DNA of 47,441 bases, from the NCBI GenBank assembly GCA_947491225.1, contig CANLIE010000026.1:1-47441 (forward strand). The letters are read 5' to 3'. Position numbers and translations under genes: made by a program. Position 1 is the stretch's first letter; each line of letters starts with the position of its first letter. This document shows positions 35,727-44,500 of the stretch, one piece after another. The notes under the pieces were generated by a model that worked only from the letters and a program-made list of their open reading frames with translations, was not told the origin of the DNA and did no database searches. The stretch is from an uncultured Cellulophaga sp. (lineage in GTDB: Bacteria > Bacteroidota > Bacteroidia > Flavobacteriales > Flavobacteriaceae).

Positions 35727-35734
35727 CAAAAGTA
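35727..35734 (-). promoter_or_regulatory. -7 promoter element for the CAP lipoprotein (TACTTTTG)
   Basis: Exact TAnnTTTG match on the minus strand, 33 bp upstream of the ATG chosen for the CAP-domain gene, which supports that start. Confidence 0.5.
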
Positions 35735-36084
35735 GAACCCTAAAATCCAGTGTTTATGTTAAATACTATATAATGAAAAATTTCATCGATAAGATGTAAA
35801 ATTACAGTAGAGTATTTTTTTTTTTACATATATTCAATCTTTTTAAATCGGAAAAAACTGTTGTTTATCCATATTCTAATTTCTTTTGTTGTATTAAAGA
35901 GTAATATACTATAACCGGTTTAAGTTAAAAGTATACCCCTGAGTTAGATTATTATTTGGAAAAACCATCAATTCAATTTTTAATATTAAAATTGAGATCA
36001 GGTTTATAGTTATCACATATAAGTATGTTCGGTTACATAATTTTGTATAATATTACTTTTTATTAAGCTGTTTTTACCCATAGA

Positions 36085-36216
36085 TTATCTATGAGAATTG
36101 ACAGGGTTAAATAGTTCAATTTTAGAACTATAGAGGTAAAATTTTTCTTCAGCAGAATCTTTAGAACAACTAGAAGCCAATACAAATAAAAGCAGAAACA
36201 AAGTTTTAATTTTTTC
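36085..36216 (-). pseudogene. Possible decayed lipoprotein fragment
   Basis: One minus-strand frame reads EKIKTLFLLLFVLASSCSK, DSAEEKFYLYSSKIELFNP, then VNSHR and a stop. The first part is a textbook lipoprotein leader (lipobox ASSC), but the ATG is missing (a stop codon precedes the Glu) and the frame stops after ~43 codons. Nothing downstream is recognisable. The surrounding 35.74-36.40 kb otherwise holds only AT-rich DNA with a near-palindrome at 35974-35994. Confidence 0.4.
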
Positions 36217-36398
36217 TTAATACGCTTTAATTTTAAAAAAAATAATTTTAACAAAAATTTATAACAGCATAATAAATGTAAAACAATAATGTTATACTAT
36301 GTAAATCATTAATAACCATTTTATTATAAAAAGTCACTGTTTTCAGTGGGTTTTTATATATGACATTCATAGTACCTTTACCTTAAAAATTTGTTTTT

Positions 36399-39300
36399 AT
36401 GAAATCTAAATGCCTTTTGAGTTTCTTGCTAATTATATCAATCTTTAGTTGTAAAAAAAAGATAACTGTTGTAGATGCTGAATCAGTTGCCAAGTATGTA
36501 GAGTATGTATCTGAGTATACAAACGGTATAATATCTACTAACACCCCAGTACATATAGTTTTAGCACAACCAGTAGAACTATGGAAAAGTGGAAAGGAAT
36601 TAAACTCAAATATTCTAGAGATAACTCCTCATGTAAAGGGAACTTTAAAAGCTATAAATGATAAAACTATTGTTTTTACGCCTAAAGAATCATTAAAACA
36701 AGATACTGAGTATACATTTCAATTAAGCCTAAAAGAGATTTATAAAGATGTGCCAGAAGATTTAGAAGAGTTCGCTTTTTTGGTAAAGACAATTAAACAA
36801 GAGTTTAGTGTAACGCTAAGTCCAATGCAGGCATACTCTAAGGAATATCAATATATAGATATGCAGGTTAGAACTGCAGATGATTTATCTCTAGAAAAAG
36901 CAAAAAAACTAGTAAAAGGTTTATATAAAGGAAAAGAATTACCAATTAAATATAACAATCAGCCAAAAAGAGGAACACAGTTTCAATTTAAGTTAGATAG
37001 TATTAAAAGGTATAAAGAAGATGAAAAACTTGTTATAGAATACAGTGGTAAATCTTTTGATATAGATACTGAAGGTAAAATAGATGTTGTTATTCCTGGA
37101 AAGAACAATTTTTTAATTTTAGATGTAAAGGTAGAGCAAACGGAAAGTCCTATTGTTAAAATAAATTTTTCTGATCCACTTAAAAGAAATCAAAACTTTA
37201 AGGGGTTGGTACTTCTAGAAAATGATGCTAATCCAAAATTTTCAGTAAATGGAAACACTTTAAATGTTTACCCTTCAGCTAGCCATACAGGTTCTATTTT
37301 ATTAGAGATTTTTGATGGTATACAAAGTGTAGATGGTGTAAAGCTTAAAAATAAGTTTGAAGAACATATTGCTTTTGAACAAATAAAACCGCAGGTTAGA
37401 GTATTGTCTAACGCAAATATATTGCCTACTTCTACTAATTTAAAAGTAAATTTTGAAGCTGTAAACTTAAAAGCAGTAGACGTTAAAGTTTTTCGGATTT
37501 ATGAAAGTAATGTACTTCAATTTTTACAGGTAAGTAATTTAAACGGAACTAGCGAGTTACGTAGAGTTGCAAGACCAATAGCAGGTAAAAAATTAGAATT
37601 ACAAGACAAACTAACAGTTAATAATGGAAAATGGCAAGCCCATGCCTTAGATTTAACTAATTTAATTACTCCAGAAAAAGGAGCTATTTATAGAGTTGAA
37701 TTCTCATTTAAACCACAATACAGTTTGTATACTTGTAATGATACTAATTTTGATTCTGAAGAAGAAGAGCAAGAAGAATCCTTTGATGAAGAAACAGAAA
37801 GTAGCTATTGGGATTATTCTGAAAACTATTATAATAATGATTATGACTGGAACGAGATAGAGAATCCTTGTCATACATCATACTACAGAAATAAAAAAGC
37901 TAGTGTTAATATACTAGCCACAGATATAGGTGTAACAATTAAAAAAGGGGTTAACAATAGTTATTTTGTTGCTACTGCAGATCTTGTTACAACAAAACCA
38001 ATTGTAGGTGCAAAGGTTACTTTTTATAATTACCAGCAACAAGCATTAGGTACAGTTACAACAAGCGAAGAAGGTGTTTCTTTCTTTGATGCTAAAAACC
38101 CTGCATTTTTTGCAGTTGCAGAGCACAAAGAACAAAAAACATATGTAAAACTTAATGATGGTAACACACTATCTGTAAGTAAATTTAAGGTATCTGGAGT
38201 TAAATTACAAAAGGGAATTAAAGGATACATTTTTGCAGAACGTGGTGTTTGGCGTCCAGGAGATAAAATATTTTTATCTTTCGTTTTAAATGATAACGCT
38301 AATAAATTACCAGCAAATCACCCTGTAAAACTAGAATTATTAGATCCATATAATAAAATTGTACATAGAGAGGTAAAGACCAATAGTTTAAATAATTTTT
38401 ACAATTTTCCTTTGCAAACAGATAGTGATGCACCTACTGGAGACTGGTTAGTTAAAGTATCTGTTGGTGGTGCAAAATTTACTAAGACTATTAAAATTGA
38501 AACTATTAAACCCAACCGTTTAAAAATTAGGAACGATTTTGGAGCAGATATTCTTGTTGGAGGTAATCCAATAAAAGGTACAATGGAGGTTAAGTGGTTG
38601 CATGGTGCAATTGCAAAAAACTTAAAAACAGATATAGCAGCAAAATTTAGTACAAAGACTACTACATTTAAAAACTATCCAGGTTTTGTTTTTGATGATC
38701 CTAGTAGAGCATTTTCTGCTGAAGAGCAAATGGTTTACGATGGTACAATAGATGCAGAAGGTAAAGCCAGTTTTTATATTAATCCGCAATTAGAAGGTAA
38801 TCCTCCAGGAATGCTACAAGCAGCTTTTGTAACTAAGGTTTACGAAAACGGAGGCGATTTTAGTACAGATGTTTTTACAAAGCAATATTCTCCTTATAAC
38901 ACCTATATAGGCCTTAATGCCCCTAAAGGTGATAAATCTAAAGGGATGCTGCTAACAGACGTAAAACATAATTTTGAAGTAGTTTCTGTTGATGAAAACG
39001 GAAAACCTAAAGCAGCTAAAAACTTAAAAGTTACTATATACAAAATAGAATGGAGATGGTGGTGGGACACTTCTGAAGATAACCTATCGCACTACGGAAA
39101 TAGTGGTTATAGAAATAAGATTTACGAAAAAACAATTAGTACAAACTCTAGAGGAAAAGGTAATTTTGAGTTTGAACTTAAATATCCAGACTGGGGAAGA
39201 TATTTGGTTAGAGTTGAAGATGAAAATGGCGGACATGCAACTGGTAAAGCAGTTTATATAGATTGGCCAGGTTGGGCAGGAAAGTCTAAAAAGAACGATC

Positions 39301-41903
39301 CTTCTGCGGCAACAATGTTATTGTTCTCATCAGATAAAGAAAAATATAACGTAGGCGAAACTGCAACATTTACATTTCCAAGTTCAGAAAACGGAAGAGC
39401 TTTAGTTACAGTAGAAAATGGTAGTGAGGTATTAGAATCTCTTTGGGTAGAAACCAAAAAAGGAGAAACTAAGTTTACAATGCCAATGATTAAAGAATAT
39501 ACACCAAATGTGTTTATACACATTTCTTTATTACAACCGCATGCATCTACACAAAACGATTTGCCTATTAGAATGTATGGTGTTATTCCAATTTCTGTAG
39601 AAAATAAAGAAACAAAATTACAGCCTAAAATTACAATGCCAGATGTATTGCGCCCAGAAGAAACAGTAACTGTCAATGTAGGAGAAAAAAATGGCAAAGC
39701 AATGACCTATACTATAGCTATTGTAGATGAAGGTTTATTAGATTTAACAAGATTTAAAACTCCAAATCCATGGGGAACATTCTATGCAAATGAGGCATTA
39801 GGGGTAAAAACTTGGGATATTTATGATGATGTAATTGGTGCCTTTGGAGGTAGAATTAATCAAGTATTTGCTATTGGTGGTGATGATGAATTGGCTGGTG
39901 CCAAAAATAAAAAAGCTAATAGATTTGAGCCTATGGTAATGCATTTAGGACCTTTTAAATTAGAAAAAGGAAAAACCCAAGCACACAAAATTAAAATACC
40001 TAAATATGTAGGTTCTGTTAGAACTATGGTTGTAGCTGCAGATGCAGAAAAAGAAGCGTATGGTAGCGAAGAAAAAACAACACCGGTACGTAAACCATTA
40101 ATGATTTTAGCTTCTTTGCCACGCAAAATAACACCAGGTGAGTCCGTAGTACTTCCAGTAACAGTTTTTGCAATGGAGAAAAAAGTTAAGAATGTAAAAA
40201 TTAAAATAAAAGACAATGAGGCATTTACAATAGAAGCTGGTAACACAAAGTCACTTACATTTAATCAGCCAGATGAGAAAATGGCATATTTTGTTCTAAA
40301 AGTATCAGACTTTAAAGGTATTGGTAAAGTTATTGTAGAAGCTTCAGGCGGAGGAGAAAAAGCATCTTTTGAAATTCCAATAGATGTTGTAAACCCTAAT
40401 CCGGTAACGGCAGATGCATCAAACTATATAGTAGAGCCAAAAAGCACAAAAACAATAGATTTACAAACATTTGGTGTTGCAGGCACAAATACTGCTACAA
40501 TAGAGATTTCTACATTACCAGCAATGAATTTTAGTGGCAGAATGCAGTACTTAATCCGTTACCCACACGGCTGTGTAGAGCAGACTACATCTGGTGCTTT
40601 TCCTCAGTTATTTTTAGCTGATATTTTTGATATGCCTAAAGCTAAAAAAGAAGAAGTACAGAAGAATGTAGAGGTAGCTATAAATCGTTTAGCAGGTTTT
40701 CAAACCTATAACGGCGGATTGGCATACTGGCAAGGACAAAGTAATCCTAACGATTGGGGAACAAGTTATGCTGGTCACTTTATGCTAGAAGCAGAGAAAA
40801 AAGGTTATGTGTTACCAATTGGTTTTAAATCTAAATGGATTACATATCAGAAAAACGTAGCAAAACAATTTAGAAATAGCGGAAGATATACAGAGTTAAC
40901 ACAAGCATACCGTTTGTACACACTTGCATTAGCAGGTAGTGCTGATGTTGCATCTATGAACAGGCTACAAGAGTCTAAAGATTTGTCTAACCAATCTAAG
41001 TTAAGATTAGCTGCTGCATATGCACTTATTGGTCAAAAATCTGTAGCCACTAGCTTACTAAATAGTGCTGTGTTAGAATTTACAAATGACAGACACAATT
41101 ATTCTACCTACGGCTCATCAGAAAGGAACAGAGCAATGGCTTTAGAGACTATGGTACTTATGCAAAATAAAGTTAAGTCTCAAGAATTAGCATTAACAGT
41201 TGCAGAAAGGTTAAATAGTAAGGAGTATATGAGTACACAGAGTACAGCATATAGTTTATTGGCAATGGCAAAGTTCGCAAACCTTGTTGGTGGTAAGGGT
41301 ATTAAAGCTACTGTAAAAGTTAATGGTAAGAGCGAAACTATCACAACAAGCAAGACACTTGCAAATAGAGCATTAAATATTAAAAGAGGAAGCAATACTA
41401 TAACACTTAAAAATAACGAAGGCAACACGCTTTATGTTACTATAGTAAACAGTGGTAAGTTACCTGTTGGTGAAGAGAGAGAAGTACAAAACAACCTTAA
41501 TTTAACAGTAGTTTATAAGTCTAGAAATGGGAGCATTATAGATGTTTCAAAAATTGAGCAAGGGACAGATTTTGTTGCCGAGGTTACTCTTAAAAATACA
41601 ACGGATAGTAAGGTAAAAGATGTAGCTTTAACAGAGATTTTTCCTAGTGGATGGGAAATTGTAAACACACGTTTTACAGACTTTGGAAACTTTGCAGAAA
41701 ACAATGTTACACATACAGATTTAAGAGATGACAGAGCTAATTTCTACTTTGATTTAAAGGGGAATGAAACAAAAAGCTTTAGAATATTATTAAATGCATC
41801 TTATTTAGGAACATATTATTTATCTGGAGTACAGGCAGAGGCAATGTATGATCATGACTATTTAGTCCGTAATAAAGGACGTTGGGTAGAGGTTGTGAAA
41901 TAA
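36399..41903 (+). CDS. Alpha-2-macroglobulin family lipoprotein (bacterial, with thioester motif)
   Basis: 1834 aa. Lipobox IFSC (Cys18). A string of macroglobulin-like beta domains, with a very acidic, Tyr/Asn-rich loop around residues 450-490. The MG and bait region is followed by the A2M signature MVVAADAEKEAYGSEEK, and the thioester motif YPHGCVEQTT with Cys1392 and Gln1395. C-terminal alpha-alpha toroid (AGFQTYNGGLAYWQG) and receptor-binding-like domain. These periplasmic proteins are thought to trap attacking proteases when cell wall is breached, backing up penicillin-binding protein 1C for repair. The pbpC partner is present but 2.6 kb away. Complete. Confidence 0.95.
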   Translation: MKSKCLLSFLLIISIFSCKKKITVVDAESVAKYVEYVSEYTNGIISTNTPVHIVLAQPVELWKSGKELNSNILEITPHVKGTLKAINDKTIVFTPKESLKQDTEYTFQLSLKEIYKDVPEDLEEFAFLVKTIKQEFSVTLSPMQAYSKEYQYIDMQVRTADDLSLEKAKKLVKGLYKGKELPIKYNNQPKRGTQFQFKLDSIKRYKEDEKLVIEYSGKSFDIDTEGKIDVVIPGKNNFLILDVKVEQTESPIVKINFSDPLKRNQNFKGLVLLENDANPKFSVNGNTLNVYPSASHTGSILLEIFDGIQSVDGVKLKNKFEEHIAFEQIKPQVRVLSNANILPTSTNLKVNFEAVNLKAVDVKVFRIYESNVLQFLQVSNLNGTSELRRVARPIAGKKLELQDKLTVNNGKWQAHALDLTNLITPEKGAIYRVEFSFKPQYSLYTCNDTNFDSEEEEQEESFDEETESSYWDYSENYYNNDYDWNEIENPCHTSYYRNKKASVNILATDIGVTIKKGVNNSYFVATADLVTTKPIVGAKVTFYNYQQQALGTVTTSEEGVSFFDAKNPAFFAVAEHKEQKTYVKLNDGNTLSVSKFKVSGVKLQKGIKGYIFAERGVWRPGDKIFLSFVLNDNANKLPANHPVKLELLDPYNKIVHREVKTNSLNNFYNFPLQTDSDAPTGDWLVKVSVGGAKFTKTIKIETIKPNRLKIRNDFGADILVGGNPIKGTMEVKWLHGAIAKNLKTDIAAKFSTKTTTFKNYPGFVFDDPSRAFSAEEQMVYDGTIDAEGKASFYINPQLEGNPPGMLQAAFVTKVYENGGDFSTDVFTKQYSPYNTYIGLNAPKGDKSKGMLLTDVKHNFEVVSVDENGKPKAAKNLKVTIYKIEWRWWWDTSEDNLSHYGNSGYRNKIYEKTISTNSRGKGNFEFELKYPDWGRYLVRVEDENGGHATGKAVYIDWPGWAGKSKKNDPSAATMLLFSSDKEKYNVGETATFTFPSSENGRALVTVENGSEVLESLWVETKKGETKFTMPMIKEYTPNVFIHISLLQPHASTQNDLPIRMYGVIPISVENKETKLQPKITMPDVLRPEETVTVNVGEKNGKAMTYTIAIVDEGLLDLTRFKTPNPWGTFYANEALGVKTWDIYDDVIGAFGGRINQVFAIGGDDELAGAKNKKANRFEPMVMHLGPFKLEKGKTQAHKIKIPKYVGSVRTMVVAADAEKEAYGSEEKTTPVRKPLMILASLPRKITPGESVVLPVTVFAMEKKVKNVKIKIKDNEAFTIEAGNTKSLTFNQPDEKMAYFVLKVSDFKGIGKVIVEASGGGEKASFEIPIDVVNPNPVTADASNYIVEPKSTKTIDLQTFGVAGTNTATIEISTLPAMNFSGRMQYLIRYPHGCVEQTTSGAFPQLFLADIFDMPKAKKEEVQKNVEVAINRLAGFQTYNGGLAYWQGQSNPNDWGTSYAGHFMLEAEKKGYVLPIGFKSKWITYQKNVAKQFRNSGRYTELTQAYRLYTLALAGSADVASMNRLQESKDLSNQSKLRLAAAYALIGQKSVATSLLNSAVLEFTNDRHNYSTYGSSERNRAMALETMVLMQNKVKSQELALTVAERLNSKEYMSTQSTAYSLLAMAKFANLVGGKGIKATVKVNGKSETITTSKTLANRALNIKRGSNTITLKNNEGNTLYVTIVNSGKLPVGEEREVQNNLNLTVVYKSRNGSIIDVSKIEQGTDFVAEVTLKNTTDSKVKDVALTEIFPSGWEIVNTRFTDFGNFAENNVTHTDLRDDRANFYFDLKGNETKSFRILLNASYLGTYYLSGVQAEAMYDHDYLVRNKGRWVEVVK

Positions 41904-41963
41904 ATGAAATTTTTACGCAACCATTTAGCCTTTTTAGTTTCTATATTAATAGATAATAATATT

Positions 41964-42146
41964 AACCTGAGTTGGACTTAAGAAAATCACGTCAATTCGA
42001 GTAATCTGACGAAGGAAGGTTGTATCGAGAATAGTGATTTTCTATATAAAAAAACTATTCTCGATACAGTTTTTCTCCATTTCATTATGAAAAACCACTC
42101 GAATTGAAGCTTTTTATAACATTTTAGTTTAGGTCGAACTCAGGTT
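41964..42146. repeat. MITE-like repeat family 1, divergent copy B, with nested hairpins
   Basis: 183 bp with terminal inverted repeats AACCTGAGTTGGACTTA / TAGGTCGAACTCAGGTT. Inside, TGTATCGAGAATAGT and ACTATTCTCGATACA form a perfect 15-bp stem, flanked by TCAATTCGAGT / ACTCGAATTGA arms. This is the kind of long imperfect palindrome seen repeatedly in flavobacterial genomes. It occupies most of the gap between the macroglobulin gene and the following lipoprotein gene. Confidence 0.8.
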
Positions 42147-42160
42147 ATAAAATAAAAACT

Positions 42161-42553
42161 ATGAAGATAAAATTAATATGTACTAGCTTATTAGGCTTAC
42201 TGTTTTTAAGTTGTTTCAAAGGAGATGACAACAATTATTGTGCAGACAATTACACTGGAGTATTGTCGGCTAATGAAAATTTTTTAGTAGGGAGTTGGTC
42301 TTTGACTGCTGTTGAGTCTGATTTAGCAGTAGATATAACGGACGATAATGAAGATAACCCATTAAAGGATATTTTTGTTCAAAGTACAGATTGTCAAAAT
42401 GATGCGCAATACATATTTGGAACAGATAGATCTTATGATATTAAACAAGGTTACATAGCGGTAGATTGTTCTCAAAAACTAACAACAAGCGGTACGTGGA
42501 AATTAACAGGAGAAAATTTAAGTATTACAAGTGCGTGTAATGTTTTAATTTAA
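42161..42553 (+). CDS. Small lipocalin-like lipoprotein, probably frameshifted
   Basis: 130 aa as read. Lipobox LFLSC (Cys18). LVGSWSLTAVE and SGTWKLTGENLSI are the beta-barrel strands of the lipocalin-like domain common in Bacteroidota. The frame stops early. With one more T in the TTTT at 42543-42546 it would read on as NVFNLNLDINDAKTQFM to a stop at 42667-42669, adding ~38 plausible residues. So the 3' end is truncated by a single-base change. Function unknown. A strong terminator lies beyond the longer frame, consistent with the longer version being ancestral. Confidence 0.7.
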   Translation: MKIKLICTSLLGLLFLSCFKGDDNNYCADNYTGVLSANENFLVGSWSLTAVESDLAVDITDDNEDNPLKDIFVQSTDCQNDAQYIFGTDRSYDIKQGYIAVDCSQKLTTSGTWKLTGENLSITSACNVLI

Positions 42554-42688
42554 ATCTAGATATTAATGATGCTAAAACACAATTTATGATTTCTAATATT
42601 AGAGATATATTAGACGTAAATAACAGAAAAGTACGAACAAAAGTCTCATATACCTATACAAAAAACTAAATTTTAATGTAAAAGTATT

Positions 42689-42715
42689 AACCACCCAAGT
42701 TGCTTGGGTGGTTTT
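42689..42715. terminator. Bidirectional terminator
   Basis: An 11-bp perfect stem AACCACCCAAG/CTTGGGTGGTT with a TTG loop, then T-rich sequence. Lies between the convergent lipocalin-like and cvpA genes, reaching to within 2 bp of the cvpA stop. Confidence 0.9.
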
Positions 42716-42716
42716 A

Positions 42717-43241
42717 TTATAATATGTCCTTTGAAGAATTAGATTCTGTAATACCTTCTTTATCTTTCATTACTAAACTAAAAACAAATTCTCCAATTTC
42801 CTTAATCGGTTTATAAAGTACAGATTCATTAATGGTTTCTTCTTTTACAATATGTAGGCTATTATTTGCTTTATCTAAAAAAAGCAATAATGCACCAATA
42901 ATTATAGCCACTTTTAAAGCTCCAAAAACAGCACCCGCCAATCTATTGAGTGTGCCAAGCATTACTGCTTTGGCAACTTTAGTCAATAATTTACCTACTA
43001 GATTAATAATAAGAACAACAATAATAAAGGTTAAAATAAAAGCGGCTATGTTAACAGTACTTTCATTCCATTGCCATTGTTCAGTAATATAATTACCTAG
43101 GATGTGTGAGAAATGAATAGCAGCGTATATACCCATAATTAGAGCTACTAATGATGCTAATTCTAACAAAAGACCATTTTTAATTCCTTTGTATATACCT
43201 AAGCCAAGGAAGACTCCTAAAATAATATCCAAAAAATTCAT
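42717..43241 (-). CDS. CvpA-family membrane protein
   Basis: 174 aa from MNFLDIILGVFLGLGIYKGIKNG. About four membrane helices (residues ~5-25, 28-45, 60-88, 98-125), with the GLLLELASLVALIMGIYAA and LNRLAGAVFGALK blocks of the CvpA family, then a polar C-terminus. The founding member was linked to colicin V production; homologues affect envelope stress and purine-related phenotypes. Inner membrane. Own promoter element and terminator. Confidence 0.88.
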   Translation of the reverse strand: MNFLDIILGVFLGLGIYKGIKNGLLLELASLVALIMGIYAAIHFSHILGNYITEQWQWNESTVNIAAFILTFIIVVLIINLVGKLLTKVAKAVMLGTLNRLAGAVFGALKVAIIIGALLLFLDKANNSLHIVKEETINESVLYKPIKEIGEFVFSLVMKDKEGITESNSSKDIL

Positions 43242-43256
43242 TCTCAAGTGTTTTTG

Positions 43257-43264
43257 CAAATATA
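43257..43264 (-). promoter_or_regulatory. -7 promoter element for the CvpA gene (TATATTTG)
   Basis: Exact TAnnTTTG match on the minus strand, 15 bp upstream of the chosen ATG. Confidence 0.55.
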
Positions 43265-43334
43265 AGGCAATGATTTGTACCTTTACAGTCTAAGATAGAG
43301 CTATAGTAATACTCATTAAATTAGTAAAATAATA

Positions 43335-43691
43335 ATGGCAAGGGATATTGAATTAAAGGAAAGATGGGATGTCTTGGTAGAAAAATTATCCAATCAATTT
43401 GCAGATGGTGATGTATTGGAATTAGATGCTATCATTTATTTGGTTGGCGTTCAAGAGTTAGGAAAATTCCATAAAAAATATAAGAAAGATGAAAAATTAA
43501 ACCTAATGCATATTGCCATTTGTAGACTATTGGAACCTTATGGGTATTATGAGTTTGAAATGTATGATGATGATGGTTGGCCACATTACAAAATAAAGGA
43601 AGAATTACCAACACTAAAGGCAGGTGAACAAAGTGTTTTAATGAAAGAAGCTTTGGTAAACTATTTTGTGGAGAAGAATTACGTAGAATAA
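43335..43691 (+). CDS. Conserved hypothetical protein
   Basis: 118 aa, acidic, no signal peptide or membrane segment. It opens with a helical part (IELKERWDVLVEKLSNQF), then LDAIIYLVGVQELG, LMHIAICRLLEPYGYYEFE and DDDGWPHYKIKEELP. The compact, motif-rich sequence looks like a real folded cytoplasmic protein. I believe similar proteins occur across Flavobacteriaceae, but I know no function. Divergent from cvpA. Confidence 0.75.
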   Translation: MARDIELKERWDVLVEKLSNQFADGDVLELDAIIYLVGVQELGKFHKKYKKDEKLNLMHIAICRLLEPYGYYEFEMYDDDGWPHYKIKEELPTLKAGEQSVLMKEALVNYFVEKNYVE

Positions 43692-43710
43692 TGGATAAAA
43701 TTCCATAAAA

Positions 43711-44181
43711 ATGCCTAAAACAAGAAATAGTATTCAATAAAAACTAAAAGAATTTAATGTTAAGTTGCTACAGATTTCTACCCCAGAAGGCAGTTACGCC
43801 TCCATTAGCATAAAAGAGAACATAGTATACATAGTTTCATTTACTAATTTTAAACAAAAAATACGTATATCAAACGCTTAGGAGAAGAAGTTAGAACTGA
43901 AGAAGGATACAAGGCAATGGAGTTATATGTTTTAAATGTTTTAGCAGAAGCGGAATATAAAGTAGGATTTTAAAAATAATTGAGTAAACCGCATAGATGC
44001 TTATTTTCAATTAGGAAAAGAATGGGATGATTCCCCATTGGTTGTAAATGGAGCATCAGACTTATTTGTAAAAATTTTAGGAGAAAAAGGAATACATTCA
44101 AGAGCTATATTTGGAGTTGAAAAATTACCACGTAATTTTAGTGTTGGTTTAACAGCGACATTTACGATTACAAAAGAATAA
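43711..44181 (+). pseudogene. RidA/YjgF-family gene, broken
   Basis: Read across frames: MPKTRNSIQ, stop, KLKEFNVKLLQISTPEGSYA; then RLGEEVRTEEGYKAMELYVLNVLAEA; then RIDAYFQLGKEWDDSPLVVNG, ASDLFVKILGEKGIHSRAIF and GVEKLPRNFSVGLTATFTI. This is collinear with the ~150-residue RidA-like subfamily (GASDLF-x-x-xLGEKGxHxRxIFGVxxLPRNFSVGL). At least two stops and two frameshifts disrupt it; part of the middle is lost. Intact relatives are small trimeric enamine/imine deaminase-like proteins. Confidence 0.85.
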
Positions 44182-44191
44182 ATAGAATAAA

Positions 44192-44500
44192 ATGAATAAT
44201 AGCAAACCATACTACGCAGTAATTTTTACATCAACCCGAACAGATGGTGATAATGGTTATGGTGTTATGGCCAATCTAATGGAAGAGTTAGCAAGACAAC
44301 AAAAAGGGTTTTTGGGTGTGGAAAGTGCTAGAGAAGACATTGGTATTACCGTGAGTTATTGGGAAAGTATGGAGTCTATTGCTAATTGGAAAAAGGTAGC
44401 AGACCATAAAATAGCACAAGAAAAAGGACGTACGGATTGGTATAAATGGTATAAAGTAAGAATATGTAAAGTAGAGCGAGAATATGAGTTTAATAAGTAA
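44192..44500 (+). CDS. Antibiotic biosynthesis monooxygenase (ABM) domain protein
   Basis: 102 aa. A single ferredoxin-like ABM fold: YYAVIFTSTRTDGDNGYG, MANLMEELARQQKGFLGVESARE, ITVSYWESMESIANWKKVADHKIAQEKG, and a YKVRICKVEREY end. Small ABM proteins bind haem or quinone-like substrates, or act as simple cofactor-less oxygenases; the role here is unknown. It follows the RidA-like pseudogene by 10 bp, possibly once an operon, and overlaps pbpC by 17 bp. Confidence 0.85.
   Translation: MNNSKPYYAVIFTSTRTDGDNGYGVMANLMEELARQQKGFLGVESAREDIGITVSYWESMESIANWKKVADHKIAQEKGRTDWYKWYKVRICKVEREYEFNK

Noticed and set aside
35974-35994. Near-perfect AT palindrome as a terminator or origin
   Set aside because: It is almost pure A/T in an AT-rich gap with no adjacent gene end, so it is weak evidence for anything specific.
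36063-36254. 63-codon minus-strand frame rich in Leu, Lys and Phe
   Set aside because: The plausible lipoprotein leader is in a different frame of the same stretch; this one is an AT-rich artefact.
43432-43737. Minus-strand frame over the small hypothetical gene
   Set aside because: It is antisense to a better-supported coding frame and has a low-complexity composition.
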